Under the pieces are notes generated by a model. The model was given only the letters and a program-made list of their open reading frames with translations. It was not told the DNA's origin and searched no databases. From Galbibacter marinus (GTDB lineage Bacteria; Bacteroidota; Bacteroidia; Flavobacteriales; Flavobacteriaceae), in the NCBI RefSeq assembly GCF_000300875.1, contig NZ_AMSG01000002.1, forward strand, positions 330,718 through 394,717: 64,000 nt of DNA, read 5' to 3'. Shown piece after piece: positions 49,966 through 58,503 of the stretch (positions within the stretch are counted from its first letter, which is position 1; each line of letters starts with the position of its first letter). The position numbers and the translations under genes were made by a program.

Positions 49966-50292
49966 TTATAATGCTTCCTCGATTTTAAAGACAATGCCAT
50001 TTAGATTTGAATTTAATGGTATTTGACAGGCTAAACGGCTATTCTCTGTTGCGCTATCGATTACAGAAAGTGTGTGTTTTTCATCAGAATCCATTTCTTC
50101 AGGAATTTGACCTTCAAGTATTTGGATATGACAAGTTCCACACCACGCTCTACCTTTACAATCTCCCCATTGCTGTAAATATTTATCGAAGAGAAGCTCC
50201 ATGAGATTATGGTACTCATTGGTTTTAAATTCTGCATGGCATTCTTCTCCCAATTCATTAAAGTAGGTAAGATGGTATATTTCTTTGGACAT
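49966..50292 (-). CDS. plant-type [2Fe-2S] ferredoxin
   Basis: A 108-residue ferredoxin with ligands in GDCKGRAWCGTCHIQI and a distal RLACQIPL, i.e. C-x5-C-x2-C...C. The start is MSKEIYH (50292); the TTG at 50304 is less likely. It lies 190 bases downstream of cysI on the same strand and may donate electrons to it or to the nitrate-type module. Confidence 0.88.
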   Translation of the reverse strand: MSKEIYHLTYFNELGEECHAEFKTNEYHNLMELLFDKYLQQWGDCKGRAWCGTCHIQILEGQIPEEMDSDEKHTLSVIDSATENSRLACQIPLNSNLNGIVFKIEEAL

Positions 50293-50482
50293 AGCCTGTT
50301 TCAAATTAATATGTAAAACGCTACCTTATTTATCTATAGAATTTATTTTAAATAGTGGCGATAAAACAAGGGTATAATTTAATTAAAGCTCATCAATCTT
50401 CCTAATTAATTTCCTTCAGCTTTTTACGTACAAATATATTCGGGGCTATATTCGCCCAACATGGTAATCCTACTGCTTCTCT

Positions 50483-52183
50483 TTATGCTAAAACGTGTAT
50501 AGGTCGATCTGTTTCTTTTACAATTCCCTTACGTATTACAAAGTCTCCAAAACTTTCATCCTGCTCTTTTTCTTTGGCGTAAGATGCAATCATTGGCGTT
50601 AATTCGGTAATAATTTCTTCCTCAGATAACATTTCTTTATAAAGGGTATTGAGTCGGTCCCCGTTGTGGCTAGCACCTAATAGAAGGTTATACCGGCCAA
50701 TAGCACGTCCTACAAAACCTATTTCTCCTAGAGATGATCTAGCACAATTATTTGGACATCCAGTCATTCTAATATTAATCGCATCTTGATCAAGACCATT
50801 GTCTCTCATTATTACATCTAGTTTATCAATCAAAGAAGGTAAGTATCGCTCTGATTCGGCAAAAGCAAGACCGCAGGTCCCTAAAGCAACGCACGCCATG
50901 GAGTTTTTGCGGAGCCCTGTTAGTTTACGATGGCTAGTAATGCCATTGTCTTTTAAAATAGCCTCTATTTTTTCTTTGTCTTTCTCTTGAACATTTCCGA
51001 TAATAAGGTTTTGATTCCCAGTTAATCGAAAATCGCCTGTGTGGATTTCCGCGATCTCTTGTAATGCATTTTTCAATGTGTGACCTTGTTCATTTTTCAC
51101 TCTCCCGTGTTCAACAAATAAGGTATAAAACCATTTATCGTTAATTCCCTTAAGCCATCCATAGCTGTCTCCATTGGAAACAAATTTATAATCCTCTGGG
51201 CTTTCTAGTTCCCAACCAAGGCGAGCATGTAGTTCACTTACAAACCATTCCAAACCTCTATCGTCAATGGTGTGTTTTAGCCTTGACAATTTACGATCAG
51301 ATCTGTTTCCGTAATCTCTTTGAATAGATATTACGGTCTCTGCTACTTCAATTACTTTGTCCTTGGTGGTAAAACCAATCACATCAGCTAGCCTTGGATA
51401 GGTACTTTTATTTCCGATTGTACTGCCAAGACCTCCGCCTACACATATATTAAATCCTTTGACTTTTCCATTTTCCTCAATCGCTATTAGACCAAGATCA
51501 TTGGCAAAAACATCAATATCATTTTTAGGAGGAATAGCAAGACCTATTTTAAACTTACGCGGCAAATAGGTGTGATGATATAATGGCTCAACATCTGGTG
51601 TACCAGCTACTTTTTTCTTGTTAAGCCATATTTCGTGATATGCGGTTGTTTTTGGAAGGAAGTGGTTACTGATCTCCCCTGCAAAATCATATACCTCACC
51701 GTGAATAGGGGATTGATATGGATTTGGGTTACACATCACATTTCTATTGACATCTCCACAGGTGGCAAGGGTGGATAACAAAACCTCATTCACTTTTTGA
51801 ATAACTGGTTTTAAACCTCTTTTAAGTATCCCGTGAAATTGGAATGACTGTCTAGTGGTTAATTTCAACGTACCGTTACCATACTGATCTGAGAGCTCAT
51901 TTAGCGCAAGCCACTGCTTTGGAGTAGTAATACCTCCTGCAGCCCTTACACGCACCATGAACTGATACAATGGCTCGAGCTTTTTCTGTTTCCTTTCACT
52001 TTCCTGATCCCTGTCATGTTGTTGGTACGAACCGTGATATTTTATAAGCTTTACATCATCAGGATGCAAGGCACCAGTAAGAGGATTTTTTAAACTATCT
52101 TTTATGGTCCCTCTTAGGTAATCACTTTTGTTTTTTATATGTTCGTCCTGAGATAAGTTCTCCTGAGCAAATTGTTTATCCAT
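50483..52183 (-). CDS. cysI: sulfite reductase hemoprotein (beta) subunit
   Basis: A 566-residue siroheme-[4Fe-4S] enzyme reducing sulfite to sulfide with six electrons from CysJ. The cluster/siroheme cysteines are CVALGTCGLA (C-x5-C) and MTGCPNNCAR (C-x3-C). Substrate-binding basic residues lie in LKLTTRQSFQFHGI and GDVNRNVMCNPNP. Length and the two repeated halves fit CysI and its close relatives, which can also reduce nitrite. cysJ lies 42 bases upstream and completes the NADPH enzyme. Confidence 0.93.
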   Translation of the reverse strand: MDKQFAQENLSQDEHIKNKSDYLRGTIKDSLKNPLTGALHPDDVKLIKYHGSYQQHDRDQESERKQKKLEPLYQFMVRVRAAGGITTPKQWLALNELSDQYGNGTLKLTTRQSFQFHGILKRGLKPVIQKVNEVLLSTLATCGDVNRNVMCNPNPYQSPIHGEVYDFAGEISNHFLPKTTAYHEIWLNKKKVAGTPDVEPLYHHTYLPRKFKIGLAIPPKNDIDVFANDLGLIAIEENGKVKGFNICVGGGLGSTIGNKSTYPRLADVIGFTTKDKVIEVAETVISIQRDYGNRSDRKLSRLKHTIDDRGLEWFVSELHARLGWELESPEDYKFVSNGDSYGWLKGINDKWFYTLFVEHGRVKNEQGHTLKNALQEIAEIHTGDFRLTGNQNLIIGNVQEKDKEKIEAILKDNGITSHRKLTGLRKNSMACVALGTCGLAFAESERYLPSLIDKLDVIMRDNGLDQDAINIRMTGCPNNCARSSLGEIGFVGRAIGRYNLLLGASHNGDRLNTLYKEMLSEEEIITELTPMIASYAKEKEQDESFGDFVIRKGIVKETDRPIHVLA

Positions 52184-52225
52184 TTCTATATTTTTTGGAT
52201 GTCAGATTCTATTCTATGTTTAACT

Positions 52226-54046
52226 TTAATAGATATCTGTCTGATATCGATTTGACAATTGAAGGTTTTTAATATACGCCTCTGTCTTCTCAAGTGAAAG
52301 ACCACCTTGTTGTTGAATGATCTCCTTTAAAGCAGAGTCTACGTCTTTAGCCATCCTCGAGGCATCTCCACAGACGTAAAAGTGAGCTCCTTTCTCTAAC
52401 CATTCGTACAGCTCTTTTCCATTTTCAATCATTCTATCTTGTACATACTGTTTGTTTGCTTGATCTCTAGAGAATGCAACATCAGCTTTTGTCAATACAC
52501 CTTCATTGAGGTATTGTTGCCACTCGGTTTGGTAAAGGAAATCTGTGGTGAAATTTCGATCTCCAAAGAATAACCAGGAAGGATTCTTTTTCTGGGAAAC
52601 TTCAATTTGCTGCATAAAGGCTCTAAATGGTGCAACTCCAGTTCCTGGACCAACCATAATGATAGGGGATTCAGGATCACTTGGGAGTTTAAAGCGCGTA
52701 TTTTTATCCACAAAAACTTTCACCTTGTCATCTACCTCTAATCTATCGGCTAGGGTAGTAGAACAGTGTCCTTCTTTGTCTCTACCTAAAGCATTATACC
52801 GCACTACGGACACCAAAAGGTGCACTTCGTTTTCTACAGCCTCTTGTGAGGAGGCAATGGAATACATTCTAGCGGTATTTTTTCTTAAAGTGGAGATAAA
52901 CTCTTCTGCTGATAATTCGTATGGAGTTTCATTTATCAAATCTAAGATATCTCTTCCAAGAAGATATTCTTGAATGTCGCTACCATTTAGGATGTCCTTT
53001 AACTTAGAACTATCCGTTAATTCAGCATATTTTTGTAAAGTTGATTTGGTTAATGGTGTTAATTCGTAATCATAAGTAAGTGCGTCATGTAAGGTCTTTT
53101 CACCATCATGGGTGGTTACTAATTGATCCCCAGATAATTTAGTTGCCTCTAAAACGGCTTGAGTTAATTTGGGTGAATTACTACCGTATACACCTAGAGC
53201 GTCGCCAGGTTCATAAGTTATTCCTGAATCCTCTAGATCCAGCTCAATGTGGATGGTTTCCTTGGAGGATCCCTTACCATTTAAGTTGATTTTTTCTAAA
53301 ATGGTGGCCTCGAAGAGATTCTTTTTAGAATATACTGTTTTTGAACCTACAGGTGTGCCATTGGCTTGAACCTTTTCAGTTAAGGAAGCTTGATTTGAAT
53401 TTTGAGTTAGGCTATCTAAAAAAGCTTCTTGCCAAGTCTCTGCAGGATCCTCATAATCTACGTCACAGTCTTGACGATCGAGAATTCTTTTAGCTCCTAA
53501 TTTCTCTAGTACAGCATCAAAATCTTTCCCAGTTTGGCAAAAGTCCGCATAGCTACTATCACCCAGTGCTAATACAGAGAAATTAATATGAGAAAGATTT
53601 GGTGCTTTTTTTCCATGAAGATATTTATAGAGATCTTCCGCCTGTACTGGAGGCTCACCTAAACCATGAGTACTTACAATTATTGCGAGATTTTCAATCT
53701 TTTTTAGGTCTCGGGTTTTAAAGGAAGCCATGTCAGAAACACTTACTTCGATACCCAATTGTTTTGCCTTTTCGGCTAAGTCAGCTGATAGGGCTTCACT
53801 ATGACCTGTATGGCTACCAAATAAGATGGTTATATTTTGTGGTTTACTCTCAAGTTTGGCTGCAACTGAAACGACTTCTTGACTGGTAGTAGTTGCAGGG
53901 CCAAATGAAGTTGTTTGAGTAATTCCACTAATATAACCGCTTAACCAATGAAGCTGATCAGCATCAAGTTCAGATAGTACATTGCTAAGTCTTTCAGCTT
54001 GACTATCATTGAACGGTCCTCTTCCTAATCCCTTATGTAATTCCAT
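52226..54046 (-). CDS. cysJ: sulfite reductase flavoprotein (alpha) subunit
   Basis: A 606-residue diflavin reductase. An N-terminal segment (LSELDADQLHWLSGYISG) is followed by a flavodoxin domain (about 70-215: ITILFGSHTGHSEALSADLA, LALGDSSYADFCQTGKDFD), an FAD domain with MYSIASS and GHCSTTLADRL, and an NADPH domain (IIMVGPGTGVAPFRAFMQQ, YVCGDASRMAKDV) ending NRYQTDIY as in CysJ. It passes electrons from NADPH to CysI. It is 19 bases downstream of the peroxiredoxin gene. Confidence 0.94.
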   Translation of the reverse strand: MELHKGLGRGPFNDSQAERLSNVLSELDADQLHWLSGYISGITQTTSFGPATTTSQEVVSVAAKLESKPQNITILFGSHTGHSEALSADLAEKAKQLGIEVSVSDMASFKTRDLKKIENLAIIVSTHGLGEPPVQAEDLYKYLHGKKAPNLSHINFSVLALGDSSYADFCQTGKDFDAVLEKLGAKRILDRQDCDVDYEDPAETWQEAFLDSLTQNSNQASLTEKVQANGTPVGSKTVYSKKNLFEATILEKINLNGKGSSKETIHIELDLEDSGITYEPGDALGVYGSNSPKLTQAVLEATKLSGDQLVTTHDGEKTLHDALTYDYELTPLTKSTLQKYAELTDSSKLKDILNGSDIQEYLLGRDILDLINETPYELSAEEFISTLRKNTARMYSIASSQEAVENEVHLLVSVVRYNALGRDKEGHCSTTLADRLEVDDKVKVFVDKNTRFKLPSDPESPIIMVGPGTGVAPFRAFMQQIEVSQKKNPSWLFFGDRNFTTDFLYQTEWQQYLNEGVLTKADVAFSRDQANKQYVQDRMIENGKELYEWLEKGAHFYVCGDASRMAKDVDSALKEIIQQQGGLSLEKTEAYIKNLQLSNRYQTDIY

Positions 54047-54065
54047 GGCTTACTGTGTTGTTTAT

Positions 54066-54701
54066 TTATTTGTTCGGCTGTGGTGTATATCTTAAATATG
54101 AATTTACAACACGATGTCCTTTTGGGAATTTAGCCTCTACATCCTCTTGTTTTACTGCAGGAGAGATGATAACATCTTGACCTACTTCCCAATCTACAGG
54201 AGTAGCAACACTGTGTCCAGCTGTAAGCTGTAGTGAGTCAAGAACTCTTAATATTTCTGAAAAATTTCTTCCTGTAGAGGCAGGGTAAGTAATGATGGCT
54301 CCAATTTTTTTATCTGGACTGATGAAATACACAGAACGAACTGTGGCTGTTGTAGAGAAATTTGGGTGGATCATGTTATAAAGAGTCGATACCTTTTTAT
54401 CGGTATCAGCAATAATTGGAAATTCCACCTGTGTATTTTGTGTGTCATTGATATCATTGATCCATCCATTATGGGATTCAACTGAATCAGTACTGACAGC
54501 CAATACTTTTGTGTTTCTTGCTGCAAATTCATCTTTTAATTGAGCAGTACGTCCAAGTTCGGTTGTACATACTGGTGTAAAGTCCGCTGGGTGTGAATAA
54601 ATGATTCCCCATTGATCTCCTAACCATTGATGAAAATCGATTTCACCTAATGTAGTTTGGGCTGTAAAGTTCGGTGCATCGTCTGCAATTCGTAAACTCA
54701 T
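54066..54701 (-). CDS. 1-Cys (Prx6-type) peroxiredoxin
   Basis: A 211-residue peroxidase reducing hydrogen and organic peroxides. The peroxidatic cysteine is in HPADFTPVCTTELGRT; Prx6-type C-terminal region RVLDSLQLTAGHSVATPVDW and PKGHRVVNSYLRYT is present. No resolving cysteine is evident. I start at MSLRIADDAPNFTA (54701). It is the first gene of the prx-cysJ-cysI unit, with a promoter and LysR-type box upstream. Confidence 0.92.
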   Translation of the reverse strand: MSLRIADDAPNFTAQTTLGEIDFHQWLGDQWGIIYSHPADFTPVCTTELGRTAQLKDEFAARNTKVLAVSTDSVESHNGWINDINDTQNTQVEFPIIADTDKKVSTLYNMIHPNFSTTATVRSVYFISPDKKIGAIITYPASTGRNFSEILRVLDSLQLTAGHSVATPVDWEVGQDVIISPAVKQEDVEAKFPKGHRVVNSYLRYTPQPNK

Positions 54702-54758
54702 CTTAGTAATTTTTTTGATTAAACAATGTAAACAGTTGACCTGTTCCTTTTTATTTGT

Positions 54759-54790
54759 CAAAGGTAGGTAGTGAAATAATGGATCGCCAA
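54759..54790 (-). promoter_or_regulatory. promoter of the prx-cysJ-cysI operon
   Basis: Minus strand: -33 TTG (54790-54788), 21-base spacer, -7 box TACCTTTG (54766-54759). Start of transcription would be near 54752, about 50 bases before ATG 54701. Confidence 0.7.
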
Positions 54791-54809
54791 TAGCTATTTT
54801 TAATATAGA

Positions 54810-54824
54810 ATAACCTAAAGTTAT
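54810..54824. promoter_or_regulatory. LysR-type binding site
   Basis: ATAAC-CTAAA-GTTAT, a perfect inverted repeat of the T-N11-A type, centred near -65 from the predicted start at 54752, where LysR regulators usually bind. A second palindrome ATAGCTAT (about 54791-54798) lies closer to the -33. The LysR gene is adjacent. Confidence 0.6.
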
Positions 54825-54920
54825 AGCCTAGGATAAAAACAAGGGTTTTTATAAAATTTAAAAGTGTTGGTAATTAGACTTATAGGTTGTTTTTTTAAGA
54901 ATCACATAACCCGTGTATAA

Positions 54921-55814
54921 TTATAACTTATGATTTCGAGTTAGAAATTGAATCAAAAGTTCAGGTAATCCACCTAATGGACCTAATGGTGTTATGAAAT
55001 AGAAATCTCTTAGAAATTGAAGTTCTTTAATTTCAATTATTTTGAGGGTGTTATTCTTTAACTCGTCAAAGATGGCGTGAATGGAGATAAAAGCCATACA
55101 GTCCGAATGTTGTAGATATGATTTAATGGCCTCTGTGCTTCCAAGTTGCATTTCTACTTGTAGGTCGGAGAGACGGATTCCTTTTTGTTTAAGAGTGTCC
55201 GCAATAACCTCTAGGGTCCCTGAACCGGGCTCTCTTAGGAGTAAATTAATATGTTTCAACTCTTCTGGACTTATCTCATCATTTTTAGCCAAGTGATTTT
55301 TACTACTACATACCAGTACAATCTCATCTTTTAAAAATGGGGTGTAATGGATTTCGCGTCTTTTGGATTTGCTTTCGAGAATTCCTAGTTCAATGTCTTT
55401 ATTTAGAAGTGCTTGTTCTATTTGTTCTGAATTTCCGTTGAGCAATTCCACTTTAACCTCTTGATGTGTACTGTGAAACTGGGCAAGTAAAGGTGGTAGA
55501 ATATACTGAGTGATCGAAGTACTTGAACCAACATGCAATGTCCCTTTTTGGGTTTGATTAAATTGGTTCATTTCAAATTCAATTCGACGATAAATCTCTT
55601 GTAAATGCTCTGTATGTTTAAGTAATGTTTTTCCTGCTGGGGATAATAAAATCTTGTTTCCTTTCCGGGTAAACAAAGGAAGATTGAACTGGTCTTCCAA
55701 TTCTTTTATATGTTTGGTTACTGCAGGTTGGGAGATAAACAATTCTTCCGCAGCCTTAGTGAAACTAAGCCTTTTGGCCACCGTATAAAAAACTTGTAAG
55801 CGAAAATTGAACAT
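54921..55814 (-). CDS. LysR-family transcriptional regulator
   Basis: A 297-residue regulator. The winged helix-turn-helix is at residues 3-62 (LQVFYTVAKRLSFTKAAEEL, ISQPAVTKHIKELEDQ); the rest is the periplasmic-binding-protein-like sensor (about 90-295: GTLHVGSSTSITQYILPPLL, REPGSGTLEVIADTLKQKGI). I start at ATG 55814. Located upstream of and co-oriented with the prx-cys genes, whose promoter carries a LysR-type box, it is probably their activator, responding to sulfur or redox state (CysB-like or OxyR-like; the cysteines of OxyR are not evident). Confidence 0.9.
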   Translation of the reverse strand: MFNFRLQVFYTVAKRLSFTKAAEELFISQPAVTKHIKELEDQFNLPLFTRKGNKILLSPAGKTLLKHTEHLQEIYRRIEFEMNQFNQTQKGTLHVGSSTSITQYILPPLLAQFHSTHQEVKVELLNGNSEQIEQALLNKDIELGILESKSKRREIHYTPFLKDEIVLVCSSKNHLAKNDEISPEELKHINLLLREPGSGTLEVIADTLKQKGIRLSDLQVEMQLGSTEAIKSYLQHSDCMAFISIHAIFDELKNNTLKIIEIKELQFLRDFYFITPLGPLGGLPELLIQFLTRNHKL

Positions 55815-56126
55815 ATACAATACTACGAATATTTTTAGAACCAGATGTTAATTAATTTGTGATATATGAAGGGATTACCTGTTGTGCTGATGTTTGAAAA
55901 AAAACAACTTTTGAGATTGATCCGAATCTATGCCACTAAGCAAAAAGGATGGCTTACTCGAAAAAAAAAAGTGTCTTCTTAATGAAGACCCTCTCAGCGG
56001 AGGAAGAGGCTCTCTCACCTATAATATCAAGAAGAATCACTAAATACTTATTTCATTGTATTTCAGTTTTTTAAATAAAAATAAATTCTCAAACTTTTAT
56101 TGAATTTCTTTGAATATCAAAAAAAG
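55815..56126. other. intergenic region before the cassette island
   Basis: About 310 bases without a gene. A hairpin with arms CCTCT/AGAGG lies near 55993-56013 and a run of ten A near 55960. No tRNA or other obvious integration target is visible. Confidence 0.4.
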
Positions 56127-56159
56127 TGGCTGTAGATTTGGCTGTATATATTTACAGCC
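56127..56159. promoter_or_regulatory. operator-like repeats before integrase fragment
   Basis: TGGCTGTA is directly repeated (56127-56134, 56139-56146) and the second copy forms an inverted repeat GGCTGTA-N6-TACAGCC (56140-56159) that ends one base before the ATG of the integrase fragment. Confidence 0.55.
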
Positions 56160-56160
56160 A

Positions 56161-56703
56161 ATGATTACAATAAAGAAAAAAATCACTATTGCTATTGAAA
56201 AAAGAAGAAGGCAAGGTGTCATAGTAGAAGAAAATGCCCCTATTTTTCTTCGGTTAACTTATTCCGGAAAGAGAATAAATTTATATAGCGGTTTTCGCAT
56301 TAATTTGGATCAATGGGATAGTGAAAACAAAAAGGTGATTGAAGGAACTGTTAATGGTAATGACCAGATAGCTGAAGAGATCAATCTGAATATTGAAAAA
56401 CAAAAATCAGAGATAAATTCTTTGTTTTTTAAATTTCAAATAGAAGAAAAAATCCCCACTACAACTGAAATTAAAGAAGCCTTCGAACAAATTAGATCCG
56501 GGAATAAGAAGATTCCTAAGAAAAGAATAATTCAAAAATCTACTGAACTATCTTTCTTTGAAGTTTTTGATGATTTTACAAATTACAACGGGAAAATCAA
56601 TAACTGGACGGAAGATACCTATACCAAATTTAACACTTTAAAAACGCACCTACAGGATTATAATCAAAATTTAAAATATCACTCCGATCTTATTGGGGGC
56701 TAA
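56161..56703 (+). pseudogene. tyrosine recombinase, N-terminal fragment
   Basis: 180 residues from ATG 56161 (MITIKKKITIAIEKRRRQGV). Residues 1-95 are the arm-type DNA-binding domain usual in Bacteroidota integrases (LRLTYSGKRINLYSGFRINL); residues about 125-175 begin the SAM-like core-binding domain (SFFEVFDDFTNYN, WTEDTYTKFNTLKTHLQDYN). The frame stops four codons after KYHSDL, and the whole catalytic domain (R...HxxR...Y) is absent. The break lies within 10-15 bases of the left boundary of the cassette array (GTTAGGC at 56708), so the array or its formation truncated it. Confidence 0.85.
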
Positions 56704-56707
56704 AATA

Positions 56708-56717
56708 GTTAGGCAAA
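56708..56717. repeat. left boundary half-site of cassette array
   Basis: GTTAGGCAAA here is the near reverse complement of the end of the same cassette at 57715-57725 (reverse complement GTTAGGTAAAA). This is the relation expected between the two ends of one integron cassette. No left arm is present; the neighbouring sequence is integrase fragment. Confidence 0.6.
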
Positions 56718-56725
56718 GTATTTTA

Positions 56726-57394
56726 TTATTCATTAGACCTCAAATATTCATATTTCACTAAATCATTTTTATCCATTATTTCGATTTTGTCCGCATCTTT
56801 CAAAACGAAGTTTTTATCCGTAATTTCAAGAACGTCATTATAATAGTGGTCGGTCAAGATAATTCCTTTTGATTTTTTGAGTTCGAGTAATAAATTCTTG
56901 ATTACATCTTTATAAATTGGCTCAATCATTGAAAAAGGTTCGTCCAGCATCAAGAATTTATGATTTAGATTTCCAATAATCAATAACTCAAGATAGCGTA
57001 ATTGTCCTAAAGATAACTTACCAACTTTTATTTTTTCAAAACTTGATACCTGTGGCGAATAAAAAATTTTGTCCTGGTCATCACCATTTGGGTAAAACAA
57101 AGGGATTATTTCCCGTACTTTCCGTTCTTTGGGCAAAAAAGTGTCTTGAGGTAAGTAACCGATTTTTTTTGATGAAATAATCTTCTTTTGATTTATGATT
57201 TCTGAATTTATCCCTATTTGAATAGAGTCGGCTTTAACTGTCCCAAATATTAGTTTTAACAAAGTCGATTTTCCAGTTCCATTGCGACCAAATATTCCAA
57301 TTGTTTCTCCTGTTTTACAGTCAAGTTCAATATTCTTTAAAATGGTTTTATTTCCGTAAGATTTGTTAAGGTCGGTTACTTTTAAAAAATCCAT
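56726..57394 (-). CDS. ABC transporter ATP-binding protein
   Basis: A 222-residue ATPase. Walker A GIFGRNGTGKSTLLKL (about residues 33-48), Q-loop LPQDTFLP, signature KLSLGQLRYLELL and Walker B KFLMLDEPFS, with the switch His in LTDHYYND. It is followed in the operon order by nothing further; the small membrane gene immediately upstream (57395-57676) is its only partner. In a cassette bounded by attC-like sites. Substrate is unknown; the closest use of such short ABC pairs is efflux or lipoprotein/peptide export. Confidence 0.88.
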   Translation of the reverse strand: MDFLKVTDLNKSYGNKTILKNIELDCKTGETIGIFGRNGTGKSTLLKLIFGTVKADSIQIGINSEIINQKKIISSKKIGYLPQDTFLPKERKVREIIPLFYPNGDDQDKIFYSPQVSSFEKIKVGKLSLGQLRYLELLIIGNLNHKFLMLDEPFSMIEPIYKDVIKNLLLELKKSKGIILTDHYYNDVLEITDKNFVLKDADKIEIMDKNDLVKYEYLRSNE

Positions 57395-57676
57395 TTACCT
57401 AAATATTAAATAAATTAGAAACAATAAAATTGAAATAGAAGTATTAAGTAACCACACTCTTTTTAAAAGGTCAGTTTTTGTAAATCCAAGATTGTAATAT
57501 CCATAATATTCATTCTTTTTGAATGTTTGATAACCAATATATCCTGTCAAAATACCAAACGATGAAAAAATTGCGATACTCCATAATATACCTGAAGTAA
57601 AAGCAAAAATCAATGAAAACGGAACATTGAACGCATTAATATCTAAGAAATATTTTGAAATGGCTTTATTGTACAT
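57395..57676 (-). CDS. small membrane protein, ABC partner
   Basis: A 93-residue protein with two or three membrane segments (about residues 18-40, 33-50 and 75-92: FSLIFAFTSGILWSIAIFSS, NTSISILLFLIYLIF). It abuts the ATPase gene with no gap. It is too short for a usual ABC permease and may be a half-permease-like or accessory subunit. Its start lies 43 bases from the attC-like site, so the cassette has little room for a promoter of its own. Confidence 0.65.
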   Translation of the reverse strand: MYNKAISKYFLDINAFNVPFSLIFAFTSGILWSIAIFSSFGILTGYIGYQTFKKNEYYGYYNLGFTKTDLLKRVWLLNTSISILLFLIYLIFR

Positions 57677-57718
57677 TGTTTGCGATAAATTTCAATATTG
57701 TGACGGATTTCATATTTT

Positions 57719-57851
57719 ACCTAACGTTCCGCGGCTATGCGCCGGGCGGGGCTTTTACCCGGAATTGTCCTTTTGGAAACGAACATTTTCTGTATCCGTA
57801 ATCTATCAACCGAAGACGGATTTCCCGCCTGTCGCATAGCCGCTGTTAGTG
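57719..57851 (-). repeat. attC-like site 1
   Basis: A 133-base imperfect palindrome. On the plus strand it opens with ACCTAAC (57719-57725, exact RYYYAAC) and closes with GTTAGTG (57845-57851). Inner arms gcggctatgcg / cgcatagccgc pair perfectly over 11 bases, with further pairing toward the loop. The deformylase gene ends 13 bases away on the right. Confidence 0.75.
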
Positions 57852-57864
57852 GCTGGCATTTTTG

Positions 57865-58446
57865 TCATACGAACTTCATCGGGTATTTTGCCTGTATTTG
57901 TCCCTTAATTATTTTTTTAAGTTTTCCTTCCATTAGTTTTTTTGTCAGTGGTTTTAGATAGTCAAGATACAAAATTCCTTCTGTATGGTCGTATTCGTGT
58001 TGTATCATTCTTGCAGTTGTTCCGCTAAATGTCTTTGTTTGAGGTTCAAAATCTTTGTTGCAATATTCTATCGTAATTGTCCAATGTCTTGTTATTTTTT
58101 GGGATAAGTTAGGAATACTTAAACAACCTTCTTCGTCTTCCCAAAGCTCCACGGAACGTTCAATAATTTTTGCATTGATAAAAGTTTCCATTATTCCTTT
58201 GTCGTCTTGTGCAAAATAAATTTTCCTATCTGCTTCTTCAAGATTTTCAAAGGTCGTTTTACTGTCCACTACGAAAAGTCTTATTGGAAGCCCGATTTGT
58301 GGCGAAGCCAATCCGCAACCGTTGGCGTTTTTCATTGTTTCCCACATATCGGCAATTAGCTTGTCCAATTCGAGATAAGTTTTTTCTATGTCGTTACATT
58401 TTTGTTTTAAAATGCTATGTCCGTATGCTAAAATTGCTCGTTTCAT
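57865..58446 (-). CDS. def: peptide deformylase
   Basis: A 193-residue metalloenzyme removing the formyl group from nascent proteins. All three motifs are present: GCGLASPQIG (motif 1), EGCLSIP (motif 2, metal Cys) and QHEYDHTEG (motif 3, HExxH-type metal site). It lies in a cassette with a Crp/Fnr gene, so it is probably an extra copy rather than the housekeeping def, which would normally sit with other core genes. Extra deformylases can lower sensitivity to deformylase inhibitors; that role here is inference. Confidence 0.92.
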   Translation of the reverse strand: MKRAILAYGHSILKQKCNDIEKTYLELDKLIADMWETMKNANGCGLASPQIGLPIRLFVVDSKTTFENLEEADRKIYFAQDDKGIMETFINAKIIERSVELWEDEEGCLSIPNLSQKITRHWTITIEYCNKDFEPQTKTFSGTTARMIQHEYDHTEGILYLDYLKPLTKKLMEGKLKKIIKGQIQAKYPMKFV

Positions 58447-58503
58447 TTTTTGATTTTTATTGCAAAGGTCAAAAGAACAAACAAAGCAAGCAATGAACCG
58501 ATG

